From Pegoplata infirma (Eukaryota; Arthropoda; Insecta; Diptera; Anthomyiidae), in contig OY992536.1 of NCBI GenBank assembly GCA_963921195.1, positions 90,935,007-90,999,006 of the forward strand: a stretch of 64,000 nt of DNA. Direction: 5' to 3'. The notes under the pieces are model-generated. The model was not told the DNA's origin and did no database searches. It worked only from the letters and a program-made list of their open reading frames with translations. Of this stretch, positions 12,420 through 24,215 are shown piece by piece. Each line of letters begins with the position of its first letter. Within the stretch, counting starts at the first letter, position 1. A program made the translations under genes and the position numbers.

Positions 12420-13859
12420 CACTCAAAAAAAAAACTGTAATGTTAGCAAAAAAAGCTTGTAAACCTACAAGAAAATTTGCAGATTTTGAACCCACAATTT
12501 TGTTGCTAAAGTTTGCAAAAAGGTTTTGCCAATAATTAGTTAACTATTTTTTTTTTACTTAGTTCATACACATCTGAGGGCCCCGTTGGGTTCTGACCCG
12601 ATAGGTCCAGACCCCGATGGGCCTAGACCTAGTTGGGTTCCTTAAAAATCGTCATAGTTTTTGATCCAAAATTTGTGTCCGTTTCGCTATACCTTGCTTA
12701 GTTTTTGAGATACGTGATTATAGGGGACCACTGGGGTCTTGAGAATTAAATTTTTTTTTACTTAGTTCATACACATCTGAGGGCCCCGTTGGGTTCTGAC
12801 CCGATAGGTCCAGACCCCGATGGGCCTAGACCTAGTTGGGTTCCTTAAAAATCGTCATAGTTTTTGATCCAAAATTTGTGTCCGTTTCGCTCTACCTTGC
12901 TTAGTTTTTGAGATACGTGATTATAGGGGACCACTGGGGTCTTGAGAATTAAAAAACTCGATAACTTCAAAAATATTACTCGGAGAGCTTTTGATTATAT
13001 TACGGTCTTGTTCTACGTGTTGAGAGTTACAAAAATGCTTTTGGACTTTTTGTTGTGTCGGCAATATTTACCGAGATATGAGCATTTTAAAATTTTCGGG
13101 AATGCTAACTTTTTTTGGATCCAAAGTTAGGACCCATTAGGGTCCACACATGTGTAGAGGACCGGCGATACTATGGAGAGCCCGAGAACCCAAAATGCCC
13201 TTCATTTTGTTTCCGAGATAGGGCCATTTAAAGTTTTCTGAAAATAAAAAAAAAATACCTTGTCTTGTTCTACGTGTTGAGAGCTACAAAAATGATTTTG
13301 GACTTTTTGTTGTGTCGACAATATTTACGGAGATATGAGCATTTTAAACTTTTAGGGAGTTCTAACTTTTTTGGGTCCAAAGTTAGGGCCCATTAGGGTC
13401 CACACATGTGAAGAGGACCGGCGATACTATGGAGAGCCCGAGAACCAAAAATGCCCTCCATTTTGCTCTATCTGTCTTAGTTTCCGAGATAGCGCCATTT
13501 TAAGTTTTCTGAAGTTTTATTAAGTCTGAGCGCCATGGACTTGCCTAAAAATTTACCCATTTTTAGGCTTGTACAACCCACCCTCAACTCAACAACTCAA
13601 GTTTTCTGAAAATAAAAACAAATTTACCATTCATTTAGCTAATATTAGCAAAAATGCTTGTAAAAATTTGGGCAACTCAATTTTAAATCTAGAAAAAAAA
13701 ATTAGTTCAAATTTTGTTTAAAATTGCTAATGCGCTAAATGAAGCTTACAAGATATTTTTGCTAACATGCTAATCTCAACTAAAAATTTGCTAAAAGTTA
13801 TCTAACCAGCATTAGCAAAAAAAAAAAATAGTAAATCTACTAATGTATTATTTTGAGTG
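12420..13859. mobile_element. TA-flanked element, TTAGC-word family (inner, inverted copy)
   Basis: It runs CACTCAAAAAAAAAACTGTA ... TATTATTTTGAGTG with TA at 12418-12419 and 13860-13861, opposite in orientation to the outer copy at 10980-14018. The undisrupted target GATGTGTATGAACTAAGT can be read (as complement) at about 12552-12570 and 12762-12780, giving an empty-site check. The interior repeats a GATAGGTCCAGACCCCGATG cassette twice in tandem (about 12560-12760 and 12765-12960). Confidence 0.7.
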
Positions 13860-15159
13860 TATGAACTAAGTTGAAATAAAAAAAAATTTAGTTAACTAAT
13901 TTTTGGCAAAACATTTTTGATAACTTTTCCAAAAAATTGTGGGTTCAAAATCAGCAAATTTTCTTGTAGGCTTACAAGATTTTTTTTGCTAACATTACAG
14001 TTTTTTTTTTTGTGAGTGTAAAACAGAGAAATAAGGTTATGAAAATCGGCGACAGTAGACTCTCACTTTACATGATTTATTTTAAACATCTGGTACTCCT
14101 TGACTTTGATTATTAAAATCCGTTAAATTTAAATAATTGACATTATTCATTCGTGACAAGAGATGGCAGTAGCAAATACTAAGAAAAAAATCGTTTTTAG
14201 AGTTGTATTTGCTGTATGGTTGTTGTCTATGATAATTGCAATTGGACCATGTACAAATATAGATGTCGCACATAAAGTGATCAAGAAACACAATTTTTCA
14301 ACAAAATTCAAATCGTGATATCTCAAAAACTTATTATTCGATTTCAAAAACTTTAACTTTTTTGAACTCAGCACAGAGAAATTAGTCAGAAAAGTGATAT
14401 AAAAAGTCTTAAGTATGTAATTTTTTTTTTCGATTTGCTCTAGGGTTCTGAAACTTTGACCGCGATGCGCCTCGTGATCCCGTGGTCCGATTTGGCCAAA
14501 AATTTCAGAATCGTAATTTTTGACATAGTTTTACTATATTCCGCCTACACTTTTTTGAAATTCCAAAAAAAAATATTTTTCATACAAACAAAAAATCAGT
14601 CTAATGTCCACGACTATAACGCCATTTAAGTTTTTTATATGCAATTTTTTTAATTCTGAATATTTTATCTTAAGGATGTAAAAAATTTATTATGTAGAAT
14701 GCATTCTATCTATGTTAACATTTATTGTAATATGGATTTATTAACTTCTTTTTAATCAAAACTTACCATTAATTAACATTCATAGTATTTAAAAATTCTA
14801 GTTTACCACATAAGTATAAACTAACAGTTATTACTGTTTTATTATTATTTGTTTTACAAAATGAAATTCAAACCAAAAATAAAAATCTTTAATTTTTTTG
14901 AATTTTATTTAAAGGAAAATAAAATTCTATTTTTTTTGAGAATTTTATTTTTGGAAATAATAAAATTCAAATGTTTTTGAGAAATTTATTTAAACAAAAA
15001 TTTTATTTCAAATACCTTATGAATTTTAAATAAAATTCGAATTTTTCCCTTGTCTGGTCAAAATTGAACTGAAAACTTTTTTATTCACAACTTTTGTCTG
15101 CCAAAACATCAATTTACAGTTAATTCTAAACCTTCTTCCAAAAAGATGTCCCTAATACC

Positions 15160-15310
15160 ATATTCGCATTCATTTCAACTAGTTTAATTATGTGTTTTCC
15201 CCATACAATTTAAACACTTTATCTGTCAAAATAAAACGACGTTCAATTTTGACGTTTAAATTGTATGGGGAAAACCAATAATTAAACTAGTTAAAAATGA
15301 ATGCGAACAC
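15160..15310. mobile_element. Short hairpin MITE
   Basis: Inverted repeats containing TTCGCATTCATTT, CTAGTTTAATTAT and TTTTCCCCATACAATTTAAA pair with their complements (ending AAATGAATGCGAA) around a loop near 15230. It is non-coding. No unambiguous TSD was identified. Confidence 0.6.
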
Positions 15311-15366
15311 CGTTTAAGATTCGTTTTTTTTTAAATGTTTAAGACGTAAATGAATTCTTTTGAATA

Positions 15367-15815
15367 CCCGAGTAAAAAAAAACTTTTAAGATCTAATTTC
15401 ATCTCAAAATTGGCTGTATCAAGTTGGATCAGATATTGATCTAATTGTATTATTTTAGATACACAAATATAAAAAATTATACAGTTAGATCCGAATTTTG
15501 GTCACATCCAAATAAATCCACTTGATCTTATTTTATATAAATTAATATAGATTTATATAATTACATTAAGTCAGATATATTTATGTATAACCTCAGATAA
15601 GAAATTGGAGCCGCAATAAATCGTAGATAAAATTTGATCTGAACATATCAAAAGTCATATATAATTTAATATGATTGTATCAAATAATATATCATTATAT
15701 CAAAACTTTTTTACTATCTTAGATAAAATTAGATCTGAATATATAAAAATTTATATATAATTTAATACGATTGTATCAAATTATATATTATTATATCAAA
15801 ACTTTTTTACTAGGG
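15367..15815. mobile_element. TA-flanked MITE, GATCTAATT-word family
   Basis: Termini CCCGAGTAAAAAAAAA and TTTTTTACTAGGG, with TA at 15365-15366 and 15816-15817. The interior reiterates AGATCTAAT/GATCTGA and ATTTAATAYGATTGTATC; two adjacent copies of an about 85-bp unit occur at about 15641-15715 and 15719-15812. Confidence 0.65.
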
Positions 15816-15952
15816 TAGGGTAGTGTTTTTTTATTTGAAATATCGAACCGTGAGTTTTATCGTATATAAGGTATAGATTAAATGGCCAAGGCGTGTTAAT
15901 GGACTTATTTAAAAAACTGAAAAGGCTAGTTGTTTGTAAAAAAAAGCTTTCC

Positions 15953-18900
15953 AAATAAATCATGTAAAGTGAGAGTCTACTGTCGCCGATTTTCATAACC
16001 TTATTTCTCTGTTTTACACTCACAAAAAAAAAAACTGTAATGTTAGCAAAAAAAATCTTGTAAGCCTACAAGAAAATTTGCTGATTTTGAACCCACAATT
16101 TTTTGGAAAAGTTATCAAAAATGTTTTGCCAAAAATTAGTTAACTAAATTTTTTTTTATTTCAACTTAGTTCATACACTCAAAATAATACATTAGTAGAT
16201 TTACTATTTTTTTTTTTGCTAATGCTGGTTAGATAACTTTTAGCAAATTTTTAGTTGAGATTAGCATGTTAGCAAAAATATCTTGTAAGCTTCATTTAGC
16301 GCATTAGCAATTTTAAACAAAATTTGAACTAATTTTTTTTTCTAGATTTAAAATTGAGTTGCCCAAATTTTTACAAGCATTTTTGCTAATATTAGCTAAA
16401 TGAATGGTAAATTTGTTTTTATTTTCAGAAAACTTGAGTTGTTGAGTTGAGGGTGGGTTGTACAAGCCTAAAAATGGGTAAATTTTTAGGCAAGTCCATG
16501 GCGCTCAGACTTAATAAAACTTCAGAAAACTTAAAATGGCGCTATCTCGGAAACTAAGACAGATAGAGCAAAATGGAGGGCATTTTTGGTTCTCGGGCTC
16601 TCCATAGTATCGCCGGTCCTCTTCACATGTGTGGACCCTAATGGGCCCTAACTTTGGACCCAAAAAAGTTAGAACTCCCTAAAAGTTTAAAATGCTCATA
16701 TCTCCGTAAATATTGTCGACACAACAAAAAGTCCAAAATCATTTTTGTAGCTCTCAACACGTAGAACAAGACAAGGTATTTTTTTTTTATTTTCAGAAAA
16801 CTTTAAATGGCCCTATCTCGGAAACAAAATGAAGGGCATTTTGGGTTCTCGGGCTCTCCATAGTATCGCCGGTCCTCTTCACATGTGTGGACCCTAATGG
16901 GTCCTAACTTTGGATCCAAAAAAAGTTAGCATTCCCGAAAATTTTAAAATGCTCATATCTCGGTAAATATTGCCGACACAACAAAAAGTCCAAAAGCATT
17001 TTTGTAACTCTCAACACGTAGAACAAGACCGTAATATAATCAAAAGCTCTCCGAGTAATATTTTTGAAGTTATCGAGTTTTTTAATTCTCAAGACCCCAG
17101 TGGTCCCCTATAATCACGTATCTCAAAAACTAAGCAAGGTAGAGCGAAACGGACACAAATTTTGGATCAAAAACTATGACGATTTTTAAGGAACCCAACT
17201 AGGTCTAGGCCCATCGGGGTCTGGACCTATCGGGTCAGAACCCAACGGGGCCCTCAGATGTGTATGAACTAAGTAAAAAAAAATTTAATTCTCAAGACCC
17301 CAGTGGTCCCCTATAATCACGTATCTCAAAAACTAAGCAAGGTATAGCGAAACGGACACAAATTTTGGATCAAAAACTATGACGATTTTTAAGGAACCCA
17401 ACTAGGTCTAGGCCCATCGGGGTCTGGACCTATCGGGTCAGAACCCAACGGGGCCCTCAGATGTGTATGAACTAAGTAAAAAAAAAATAGTTAACTAATT
17501 ATTGGCAAAACCTTTTTGCAAACTTTAGCAACAAAATTGTGGGTTCAAAATCTGCAAATTTTCTTGTAGGTTTACAAGCTTTTTTTGCTAACATTACAGT
17601 TTTTTTTTTGAGTGTACACATTTGAGGACCCCATTGGGTTCGGACCCGATAGGTCCAGACCCCGATGGGCCTAGACCTAGTTGGGTTCCTTGAAAATCGT
17701 CATAGTTTTTGATCCAAAATTTGTGTCCGTTTCGCTCTACCTTGCTTAGTTTTTGAGATACGTGATTATAGGGGATATAGTTTTTGTGATTTTAGGCGAC
17801 CACCGGGGTTTTGAGAATTACAAAAAACGATTACTTCAAAAATATTACTCGGAGAGCTTTTGATTATATTACGGTCTTGTTCTACGTGTTGAGAGTTACA
17901 AAAATGCTTTTGGACTTTTTGTTGTGTCGGCAATATTTACCGAGATATGAGCATTTTAAAATTTTCGGGAATGCTAACTTTTTTTGGATCCAAAGTTAGG
18001 ACCCATTAGGGTAGAGTTGGGCATTCTAGTTCCTAGTTCATTTAGTTCATTTGCATTTATTGAACTAGTTTGAGGTTTTAGTTCATATGTTTGTTCGACA
18101 AGATTTTTTGAACTATTATGGTTGTTATACTGGTCAATGTTTTGTTTCAGAAATCTGCACAGTTTAAGAAAAAGTCCCAAATGAACGGTTAAAATTGAAC
18201 TAGTTCATTTTTCTAGTTCATTTGAGATTTTCTCTTATACTGTGCAGATTTCGGAAACAAACCATTGACCATTATAGCAACCTTAATAATTCAAAAAAAC
18301 TTGTCGAACAAACATTTGAACTAAAAACACAAACTAGTTCAATTAATGCAAATGAACTAAATGAACTAGGAACTAGAATGCCCAAGTCTACATTAGGGTC
18401 CACACATGTGAAGAGGACCGGCGATACTATGGAGAGCCCGAGAACCCAAAATGCCCTTCATTTTGTTTCCGAGATAGGGCCATTTAAAGTTTTCTGAAAA
18501 TAAAAAAAAAATACCATTTATTTTTGCTAATATTAGCAAAAAAGCTTGTAAAAATTTTTTGAGTTGACAATTTTAAATTTAGCAAAAAAAATTAGTTCAA
18601 ATTTTGTTTAAAATTGCTAATGCGCTAAATGAAGTTTACAAGATATTTTTGCTAACATGCTAATCTCAACTAAAAATTTGCTAAAAGTTAGCTAACCAGC
18701 ATTAGCAAAAAAAAATTAGTAAATATACTAATGTATTATTTTGAGTGTATTTGTCAAAAAATACGATATGTCAAACCTATTGTATGTTGTTGGTTTCGAC
18801 GAGTAGATCTCAAAAATGTTCATTAACTTTCCAAATACCCCCTAATAATCAAAAAAGGCATCGTTTTGAAATTAAACAAGTCAATATACAATGGGTACTA

Positions 18901-19813
18901 TTCCTTTCTAAATAATTATGGAATCTGATCATTTTTAAACTCTGTCAAAAATATGTAAAACAACCTTCACTTTGAATAAGCCAACTTTTAGCAGATTTGG
19001 ATATTTTAACTTAATTAACTGTCATTTAATTTTAGAAAATAATAGAAATTTTCTTATAATTTCACTGATTCTTTTTCAGAAGTTCAGATTGTTTATCCGA
19101 AATTAGCAGATTTTTCTGCTAAAATCAGCAGATTTTCAATCTGAAATCCGCAGAAAATACTGATGTCTTTAAAGATTTGTCCGCTGATTCGATTAAGAGA
19201 TTGTTTTAAAACCTAAGAATTCGTTTAAAAAGGTAAATATTTCAGAAATATCTCAAAACTATTTTTTTTAGGTAATTTTAGTAATTTAGAATAACAAATC
19301 GGCAAAAAATAAAAGAATTTGGAAATTTCTTTGGGTAATTTTGGGGATTTCCGTTCTTAAATTTGGGAATATGAATAAAAATGAATCCGGCAACACTCCA
19401 TTAATTCACTAAAACCATGTCTGCACTAACTGAAGTGTGGTTGTTGTCTAGAATAACTGTGTAGTGTAATAATATGGCGATGAGATGTCGCTGATCTCGA
19501 AAATGAAAAAAAATAAATTTTTAACAAAATTAAAATCGTGATATCTCAAAAACTAATTATTCGATTTCAAAAACTTTAACTTTTTCGAACTCAGCACAGG
19601 GAAATTAGTCAGAAAAGTGATATAAAAAGTCTTAAGTATGTAATTTTTTTTTTCGATTTGCTCTAGGGTTCTGAAACTTTGACCGCAATGCGCCTCGTGA
19701 TCCCGTGGTCCGATTTGGCCAAAAATTTCAGAATCGTATTTTTTGACCTAGTTTTACTATATTCCGCCTACACTTTTTTGAAATTCCAAAAAAAAAATAA
19801 AAAAATCAGTCTA
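15953..19813 (-). repeat. Right arm of the 4-kb palindrome
   Basis: Reverse complement of 9914-14082, without the 300-bp MITE. It ends with the terminus AAAAAATCAGTCTA at 19813. The inner end at 15953 is not a transposon terminus, so this copy is truncated relative to 9914-14603. Corresponding nested elements are the TTAGC-word copies at 16017-18747 and 16176-17614 and the hAT fold-back at 18012-18390. Confidence 0.85.
16017..18747. mobile_element. TTAGC-word element, right-arm copy, with nested inverted copy 16176-17614
   Basis: CACTCACAAAAAAAAAAACT at 16017 and TATTATTTTGAGTG ending at 18747, both next to TA. The nested inverted copy runs from CACTCAAAATAATACATTAG at 16176 to GAGTG at 17614. 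These are the mirror images of 10980-14018 and 12420-13859. Confidence 0.7.
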
Positions 19814-20165
19814 ATATAGATAGTATAGATAAGGTACAGATCCCCGAACAGTGGTAAAATTGAATGGCCAAGCCGTGTTAATGAACTTATTTAAAAAACT
19901 GAAAAGGCTTAGTTGTTTGTTAAAAAAAGAGCTTTCCAATGGTGCTATTCACATTAAAATCTCAGTTATTGTGTCTTTTTAAAAGCGGAAAAACTGATTT
20001 TTTTTTCGTATTTCCCCCTTAACCGATATCAAAACATTCTATAGCCTATAATCTAAGTTGGAATGAAAGCTTTCTTATGGCTTTTATCTCATCAAAATCG
20101 GTTCAGTAGTTTCTTCAAACACCGGTGACAAAGAAAATTTTCGCGAAAAGTGCGTTTTATAATAT
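19814..20165. repeat. Dispersed-repeat 3' end next to the right palindrome arm
   Basis: It contains ATCAAAATCGGTTCAGTAGT and ends TTTTATAATATAGATATAGA before the ATCGAT satellite resumes. It may be the 3' part of the element whose 5' motif ACTAGCAGAGTACCC starts at 5722. About 19830-19940 is a diverged direct copy of 15860-15952 (GGCCAAGSCGTGTTAATG, ACTTATTTAAAAAACTGAA). Confidence 0.5.
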
Positions 20166-22330
20166 AGATATAGATAAAAACTTATCTTTTGAAAATTTAC
20201 CAACGATAAAAATTTTCAATACAAAATTTATAATCGGTAAAAAGTTTTTTGGAAAAAATTTTAAATCCATAAAAATTTTCTATAAAAAATTTATAACAAA
20301 ATTTATAATCGATAAAAATTGTTTTTAAAGAAAATTCAAAATTTTGTTAACGATTTTCTCCAGAAAATTTATAATAGATAAAAATATATGTATATAGGAA
20401 ATTTTTTATAGATTATAAAATTTTTTATCGATTATAAATTTTCTTTAGATAATTTTTTATCAATTACAAATTTTGTACCGAAAATTTTTTATCAATTACA
20501 AAATTTTCTATAAATTTTTGTAAATTTTCTATAACATAGATAGCTAAAATTGAAAATAGCTCAACGATATAGAAAATTTTTTATAGATTATAAATTTTCT
20601 ATAGAAAATTTTTTATCGATTATAAACTTTCTTCTGAAAATTTTTTATTGATTATAAATTTTCTTCAAAAATTTTTTTATCGATAAAAAAATTTTCTTCA
20701 GAAAATTTTTTATCGATTATAAATTTTCTTCAGAAACTTTTTATCGATTATAAATTTTTTTTAGATAATTTTTTATCAATTATAAGTTTTCTATAGAAAA
20801 CTTTTAATCGATTATACATTTTCTATAAATTTTTGTAAATTTTCTAAAAAAAAAATTTTATCGGTTATAAATTTTCTATAAAAATTTTTTTTATCGATTA
20901 TAAATTTTCTATAAACAATTTTTGATCATAAATTTTTCTATAGAAATTTTTAATCGATACAAATTTTCTATAAAAAATTAATCGAAAAAAAAATTAAAAA
21001 AAGTTTGTAAATCAATGTAAAATTTTCTAAAGAAATTTTATAATCGATAAAAAAAAATTATATAATTTATAATCGATATAAAATGTTATATGTACATATA
21101 TCTTTATCGATCATAAATTTTCTATAGAAAATTTATAATCGATAAAAATGTTCTATAGAAAATTTAACAAATTAAACAATTTTTATCGATTATAAATTTT
21201 GTTAAAATAATAATCGATTTAAAATTTTTTCCACAAAACTTTTTATCGATTATAAATTTTGTATCGAAAATTTTTTATCGTTGGTAAATTTTCTAAAGAT
21301 AATTTTTTATCGATTATAAATTTTCGATAGATAATTTGTTATCGATCATAAATTTTCTAAAGAATTTTTTATCGATAATAAATTTTCTATAAAAAATTTG
21401 TGATTGATTATAAATTTTCTGTAAAAAATTTGGTATCGGTTTTGAATATTCTAATATTCATTATCGATAATAAATTTTCTATAGCAAATTTGTTAGCGAT
21501 TATAAATTTTTTATCGATTATAAATAGAAATTTTTTTATTGATTATAAATTTTATTTAGATAATTTTTTATCGATTTTAAATTTTCTATGGAAAATTTAT
21601 TGTCGATTATAAATTTTCAATAAACATTTTTTTGTCGACTAATAATTATATTATAAATTTTGTATAAAAAATTTTTTATCGATTAAAAAATTTTCTATAT
21701 AAAATTTTTTATAGAAAATTTCTTATCGATTATAAATTTTCTATAGAAAATTTTTAATCGATTAAATTTTCTATAGAAAATTTTTAATCGATTATGTATT
21801 TTCTATAGAAAGTTTTTAATCGATTACGAATTTTCTATAAAAATTTTTTTTATTGATTATAATTTTTTTTATAGAAAAATTTTTATCAATTGTAAATTTT
21901 CCATAAAAATTTTTTTATCAATTTTCTATAGAATTTTTTTCATCGATTGTAAATATTACACAGAAAATTTTTTATAGATTATGAATTTTCTATAGAATTT
22001 TTTTTTCGATATTTAATTTTCTATAGACAATTTTACCGATATTAATTTTTCCATAGAAAATTTTTTTCAATATTGAATTTTTTATTTTTAAAAAATTGTC
22101 AATATAAATTTTATAATCGATAAAAAATTTCTATAGAAAATTTATAATCGATAAATTTCTATTGAAAATTTATAATCGATAAAAAATTTTCTATAGAAAA
22201 TTTATAATCGATTAAAAATTTTCTATAGAAAATTTATAATCGATAAAAAAAATTCTATTTGCAAATTTTCTATAGAAAATATATAATCGATAAAAAATTT
22301 TCTTGGAAAATTTATATTTAAATATTCTAT
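20166..22330. repeat. ATCGAT satellite, right block
   Basis: Same unit as 4615-5720. Orientation is AATTTATAATCGATAAAA to about 20390, TTTTTATCGATTATAAATTT from about 20400 to 22080, then back again to about 22320. TTTTCTATAGAAAA recurs throughout. The frames read across it are repeat artefacts. Confidence 0.8.
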
Positions 22331-22499
22331 AAAAAAAAATACTCTAAAATGTGTTGGCAAAAACATTTTTAAATTCTACGAAAAGTTTTTATTTTCCGAG
22401 AAACTTTGCCATTCTCCGATTCTAAGACACTTTCAGGAATCTAGCATTTTTTTGCCTTCCACAAACGGACGGACTCAAAATACAGGCATAACGATAAAG

Positions 22500-22843
22500 G
22501 CGTTCTCAGTTGTATTGGTGTCCGAATTTGATTGATTGAAATATTGTCAACCAAATTGGAGGGGCATCAGTGAGAGCGATGGCAACTAGAGGCACTCCCC
22601 AAGGTGGCGTCATCTCACCGACCCTATGGATTCTGGTTCTAAATGGGGCCTTGCTAGAACTCAGAAGGCACGGAGTTAGAGTAATAGCTTATGCTGATGA
22701 CCTGGTGATTTTGGCAAGAGGGATATCACTGGACACCATATCCGACATTATGGAGCGTGCTCTCTCATCGCTTCACAAGTGGGCTACGGCCAGCGGGTTA
22801 GGTTTAAATCCTCTGAAAACGGAAACAGTCCTCTTCACAAGAA
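22500..22843 (+). pseudogene. Non-LTR retrotransposon reverse transcriptase fragment
   Basis: From about 22540 the frame reads through RT motif GTPQGGVISPTLW and then the catalytic YADD motif (about 22690-22701), followed by LGLNPLKTETVLFTR. Motif order and spacing match the palm of I-group LINEs such as the LOA/Jockey assemblage. It is cut at 22843 by the MITE starting CACTCAG, and upstream codons are interrupted near 22530. It is a relative, not a copy, of the LINE at 60965-62693 (GLGVNPSKTELVLFTR there). Confidence 0.85.
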
Positions 22844-23664
22844 CACTCAGAAAATTATTGCAGTTACTACATGATGGTTGTTTGTGTAGTAAGTAGTAGC
22901 TGTTGTTTTTAACTACAATTTCGGTCGTTTTTGTGTGAAAAAATCTCAAACAACTTTTTTTTGTAGTAGTTTCAAAAAATAAATACAAAAAATATACTAC
23001 ACTGTTGTAATAGTTGATTTATGTAGTTGTTTTTAGTTTTTTTCTAAAAACTCGTTTTTTTCTAGAAATTTTTATGCAAACGAATGTGTCGAACGAGTTG
23101 GTCGTGCGGGATGCGGAAGGAATTATTTTTATACCAAATAAATAATATCTAAATAAATTAAATTACAATTTATTAAATTTAATTATAACAAAAAATATGT
23201 TTTTGGAAAAATATTCTTGAGCGAAAGAAAATAAGTGGATAAAATAGAGAAAACAAGTGTGTATAATATAGCGCTCACATAAGCGTGTGTAAAAACCAAT
23301 CGGAAAAAAACAAAATACAATGTATGCAGTGTCTTGTTTTCTTATGAGCGTGCCATCTTTCTTTTCTTTGTATACACAACAGAACAGGTACATACTTTTT
23401 TGAAACATTGAAAATTAATTCTTTTTTTTTATATATCAATTTTGCCAAACTATTTTGTTTTTTATATTCCAGACAAATTTTGATCAGAAGCGGTGGAAAT
23501 TTGAAATAATCTATTAAAAAAACAAAGGTAAATACAATCAATTTATTTTGTTTAACATTTTATTAATATAATTTTTTTCTTCTATAATTCCAGATAAATA
23601 CACCAAAAAATTGTCATCACGTCGAAATTCTATACCAACTGAAATGTACATACTTTTTTGAGTG
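22844..23664 (+). mobile_element. GTAGTT-word TA element (copy A), internally rearranged
   Basis: It starts CACTCAGAAAATTATTGCAG and ends ACTTTTTTGAGTG. Inside, TTATATTCCAG-ACAAATTTTGATC...AACAAAG-GTAAATAC and then TTCTATAATTCCAG-ATAAATAC look like 3' and 5' splice sites around a 3' exon, shared with copies B and D. The interior is otherwise non-coding. It interrupts the LINE fragment to its left; its right neighbour is another piece of the same family. Confidence 0.7.
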
Positions 23665-24215
23665 TTTGTATACACAACAGAACAGGTACATACTTTTTTG
23701 AAACATTGAAAATTAATTCTTTTTTTTTATTACTATGTTTATACCAAACAAAAACCAACTTGTTTTTGGCAAAAAAGCATTTTGGAAAACCAAACTGTTT
23801 ACACCGAATAAAAAGAGTTTTTGTTTGTCAAATCAAATTAATTATTTTCTAAATTCACTAAAAAACACAAAATTATAATAGCCACACGTTATTAAAAAAA
23901 TTAAATTACACATTTATTTACTTTTTTAAAAGATTTGAATATTAATTTCACAAAAAAACAAAAATTTTTATTTTGACATTCGTTTTTACCAAAAGAAAAT
24001 TAAAAAAAACATTCACACTGAATTAATAGTAGCATTGACCAGAACCTAAATTCTAGTTTTTGTCCAGTTTTAGTTGGCAACGCAGTTTTTAAATTGTATG
24101 GAAAATTTATGTAGTTTTTGCCAAAAACCAAAAAAATATTCAAAAACAAGTTGTTTTCGTTGGTGTAAATACCGTATATAAATCAATTTTGCCAAACTAT
24201 TTTGTTTTTTATATT
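23665..24215 (+). mobile_element. Fragment of the GTAGTT-word element carrying a 442-bp MITE
   Basis: 23665-23732 and 24177-24215 are family sequence (TATACACAACAGAACAGG; CAATTTTGCCAAACTATT) split by a MITE at 23733-24174. The MITE termini are CTATGTTTATACCAAAC and GTTGGTGTAAATACCG, with TA at 23731-23732 and 24175-24176. A second 442-bp MITE copy is at 24719-25160. Confidence 0.7.

Larger units (their letters stand above)
10980..14018. mobile_element. TA-flanked element, TTAGC-word family (outer copy)
   Basis: Left terminus CACTCAAAATAATACATTAG and right terminus ...AACATTACAG-poly-T-GTGAGTG, with TA at 10978-10979 and 14019-14020. Subterminal regions are dense in GCTAA/TTAGC words. The interior holds a repeated GC-richer cassette (landmarks GGGCTCTCCATAGTATCGCC and TTGTTGTGTCGGCAATATTT) in several orientations, and a second copy of the same element family at 12420-13859. 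Confidence 0.7.
9914..14082 (+). repeat. Left arm of a 4-kb palindrome
   Basis: This segment is the reverse complement of 15953-19813. Corresponding landmarks obey a constant coordinate sum (29727 outside, about 30034 inside a 307-bp indel). Arm lengths of 4169 and 3861 differ by 308 bp: a 300-bp MITE, its 7-bp TSD, and one A in a homopolymer (12 A near 13817 against 11 T near 16207). Every other stretch I compared, including several 10-11-nt homopolymers, is identical. The spacer is 14083-15952. Confidence 0.85.
9914..14603. mobile_element. 4.7-kb non-autonomous element with about 290-bp terminal inverted repeats
   Basis: Termini are TAGACTGATTTTTT and AAAAAATCAGTCTA, with TSD ATGTCCAC at 9906-9913 and 14604-14611. 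The inverted repeats (about 9914-10207 and 14311-14603) share GTGTAGGCGGAATATAGT and CGGACCACGGGATCACGAGG. It carries two nested TA-flanked elements, a hAT fold-back and a 300-bp MITE. An inverted copy of 9914-14082 lies at 15953-19813 and lacks the second terminus. No transposase is seen. The 8-bp TSD fits hAT or P-type elements; the superfamily is unresolved. Confidence 0.75.
8612..15056. mobile_element. hAT-like element with CAGACAAGG termini, holding a nested 4.7-kb element
   Basis: Termini are CAGACAAGGAAAAA and TTTTTCCCTTGTCTG, with the 8-bp duplication GTCAAAAT at 8604-8611 and 15057-15064. Both subterminal regions reiterate TAAAATTC/GAATTTTA (about 8640-8830 and 14880-15040), possibly transposase-binding repeats. 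No transposase is visible. The interior holds a degenerate 35-bp satellite-like stretch and the element at 9914-14603. A sister with the same termini is at 44118-45936. The superfamily is inferred from the 8-bp TSD. Confidence 0.75.
14083..15952. repeat. Spacer of the palindrome: repeat mosaic
   Basis: It contains the second terminal repeat of the 9914-14603 element (14311-14603), the right arm of the CAGACAAGG element to 15056, a hairpin MITE (15160-15310), a TA-flanked element (15367-15815), and 15860-15952, which resembles 19830-19940 beyond the right arm. No gene is seen. Confidence 0.6.

Noticed and set aside
12035..17999. A 62-residue frame (ending HFKIFGNANFFWIQS) in four copies, two per palindrome arm
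   Set aside because: The copies are identical because the DNA is repeated. The frame lies in a non-coding cassette within TA elements, shows no synonymous-biased divergence between its two versions, and matches no family I know.
11230..18497. Paired frames ending ...NELNELGTRMP on both strands
   Set aside because: They are the two arms of a hAT fold-back MITE (CTAGTTC/GAACTAG words) read in both directions, plus flanks.
20125..21612. Ile/Asn/Lys-rich frames in the ATCGAT satellite
   Set aside because: Low-complexity translation of a tandem repeat.
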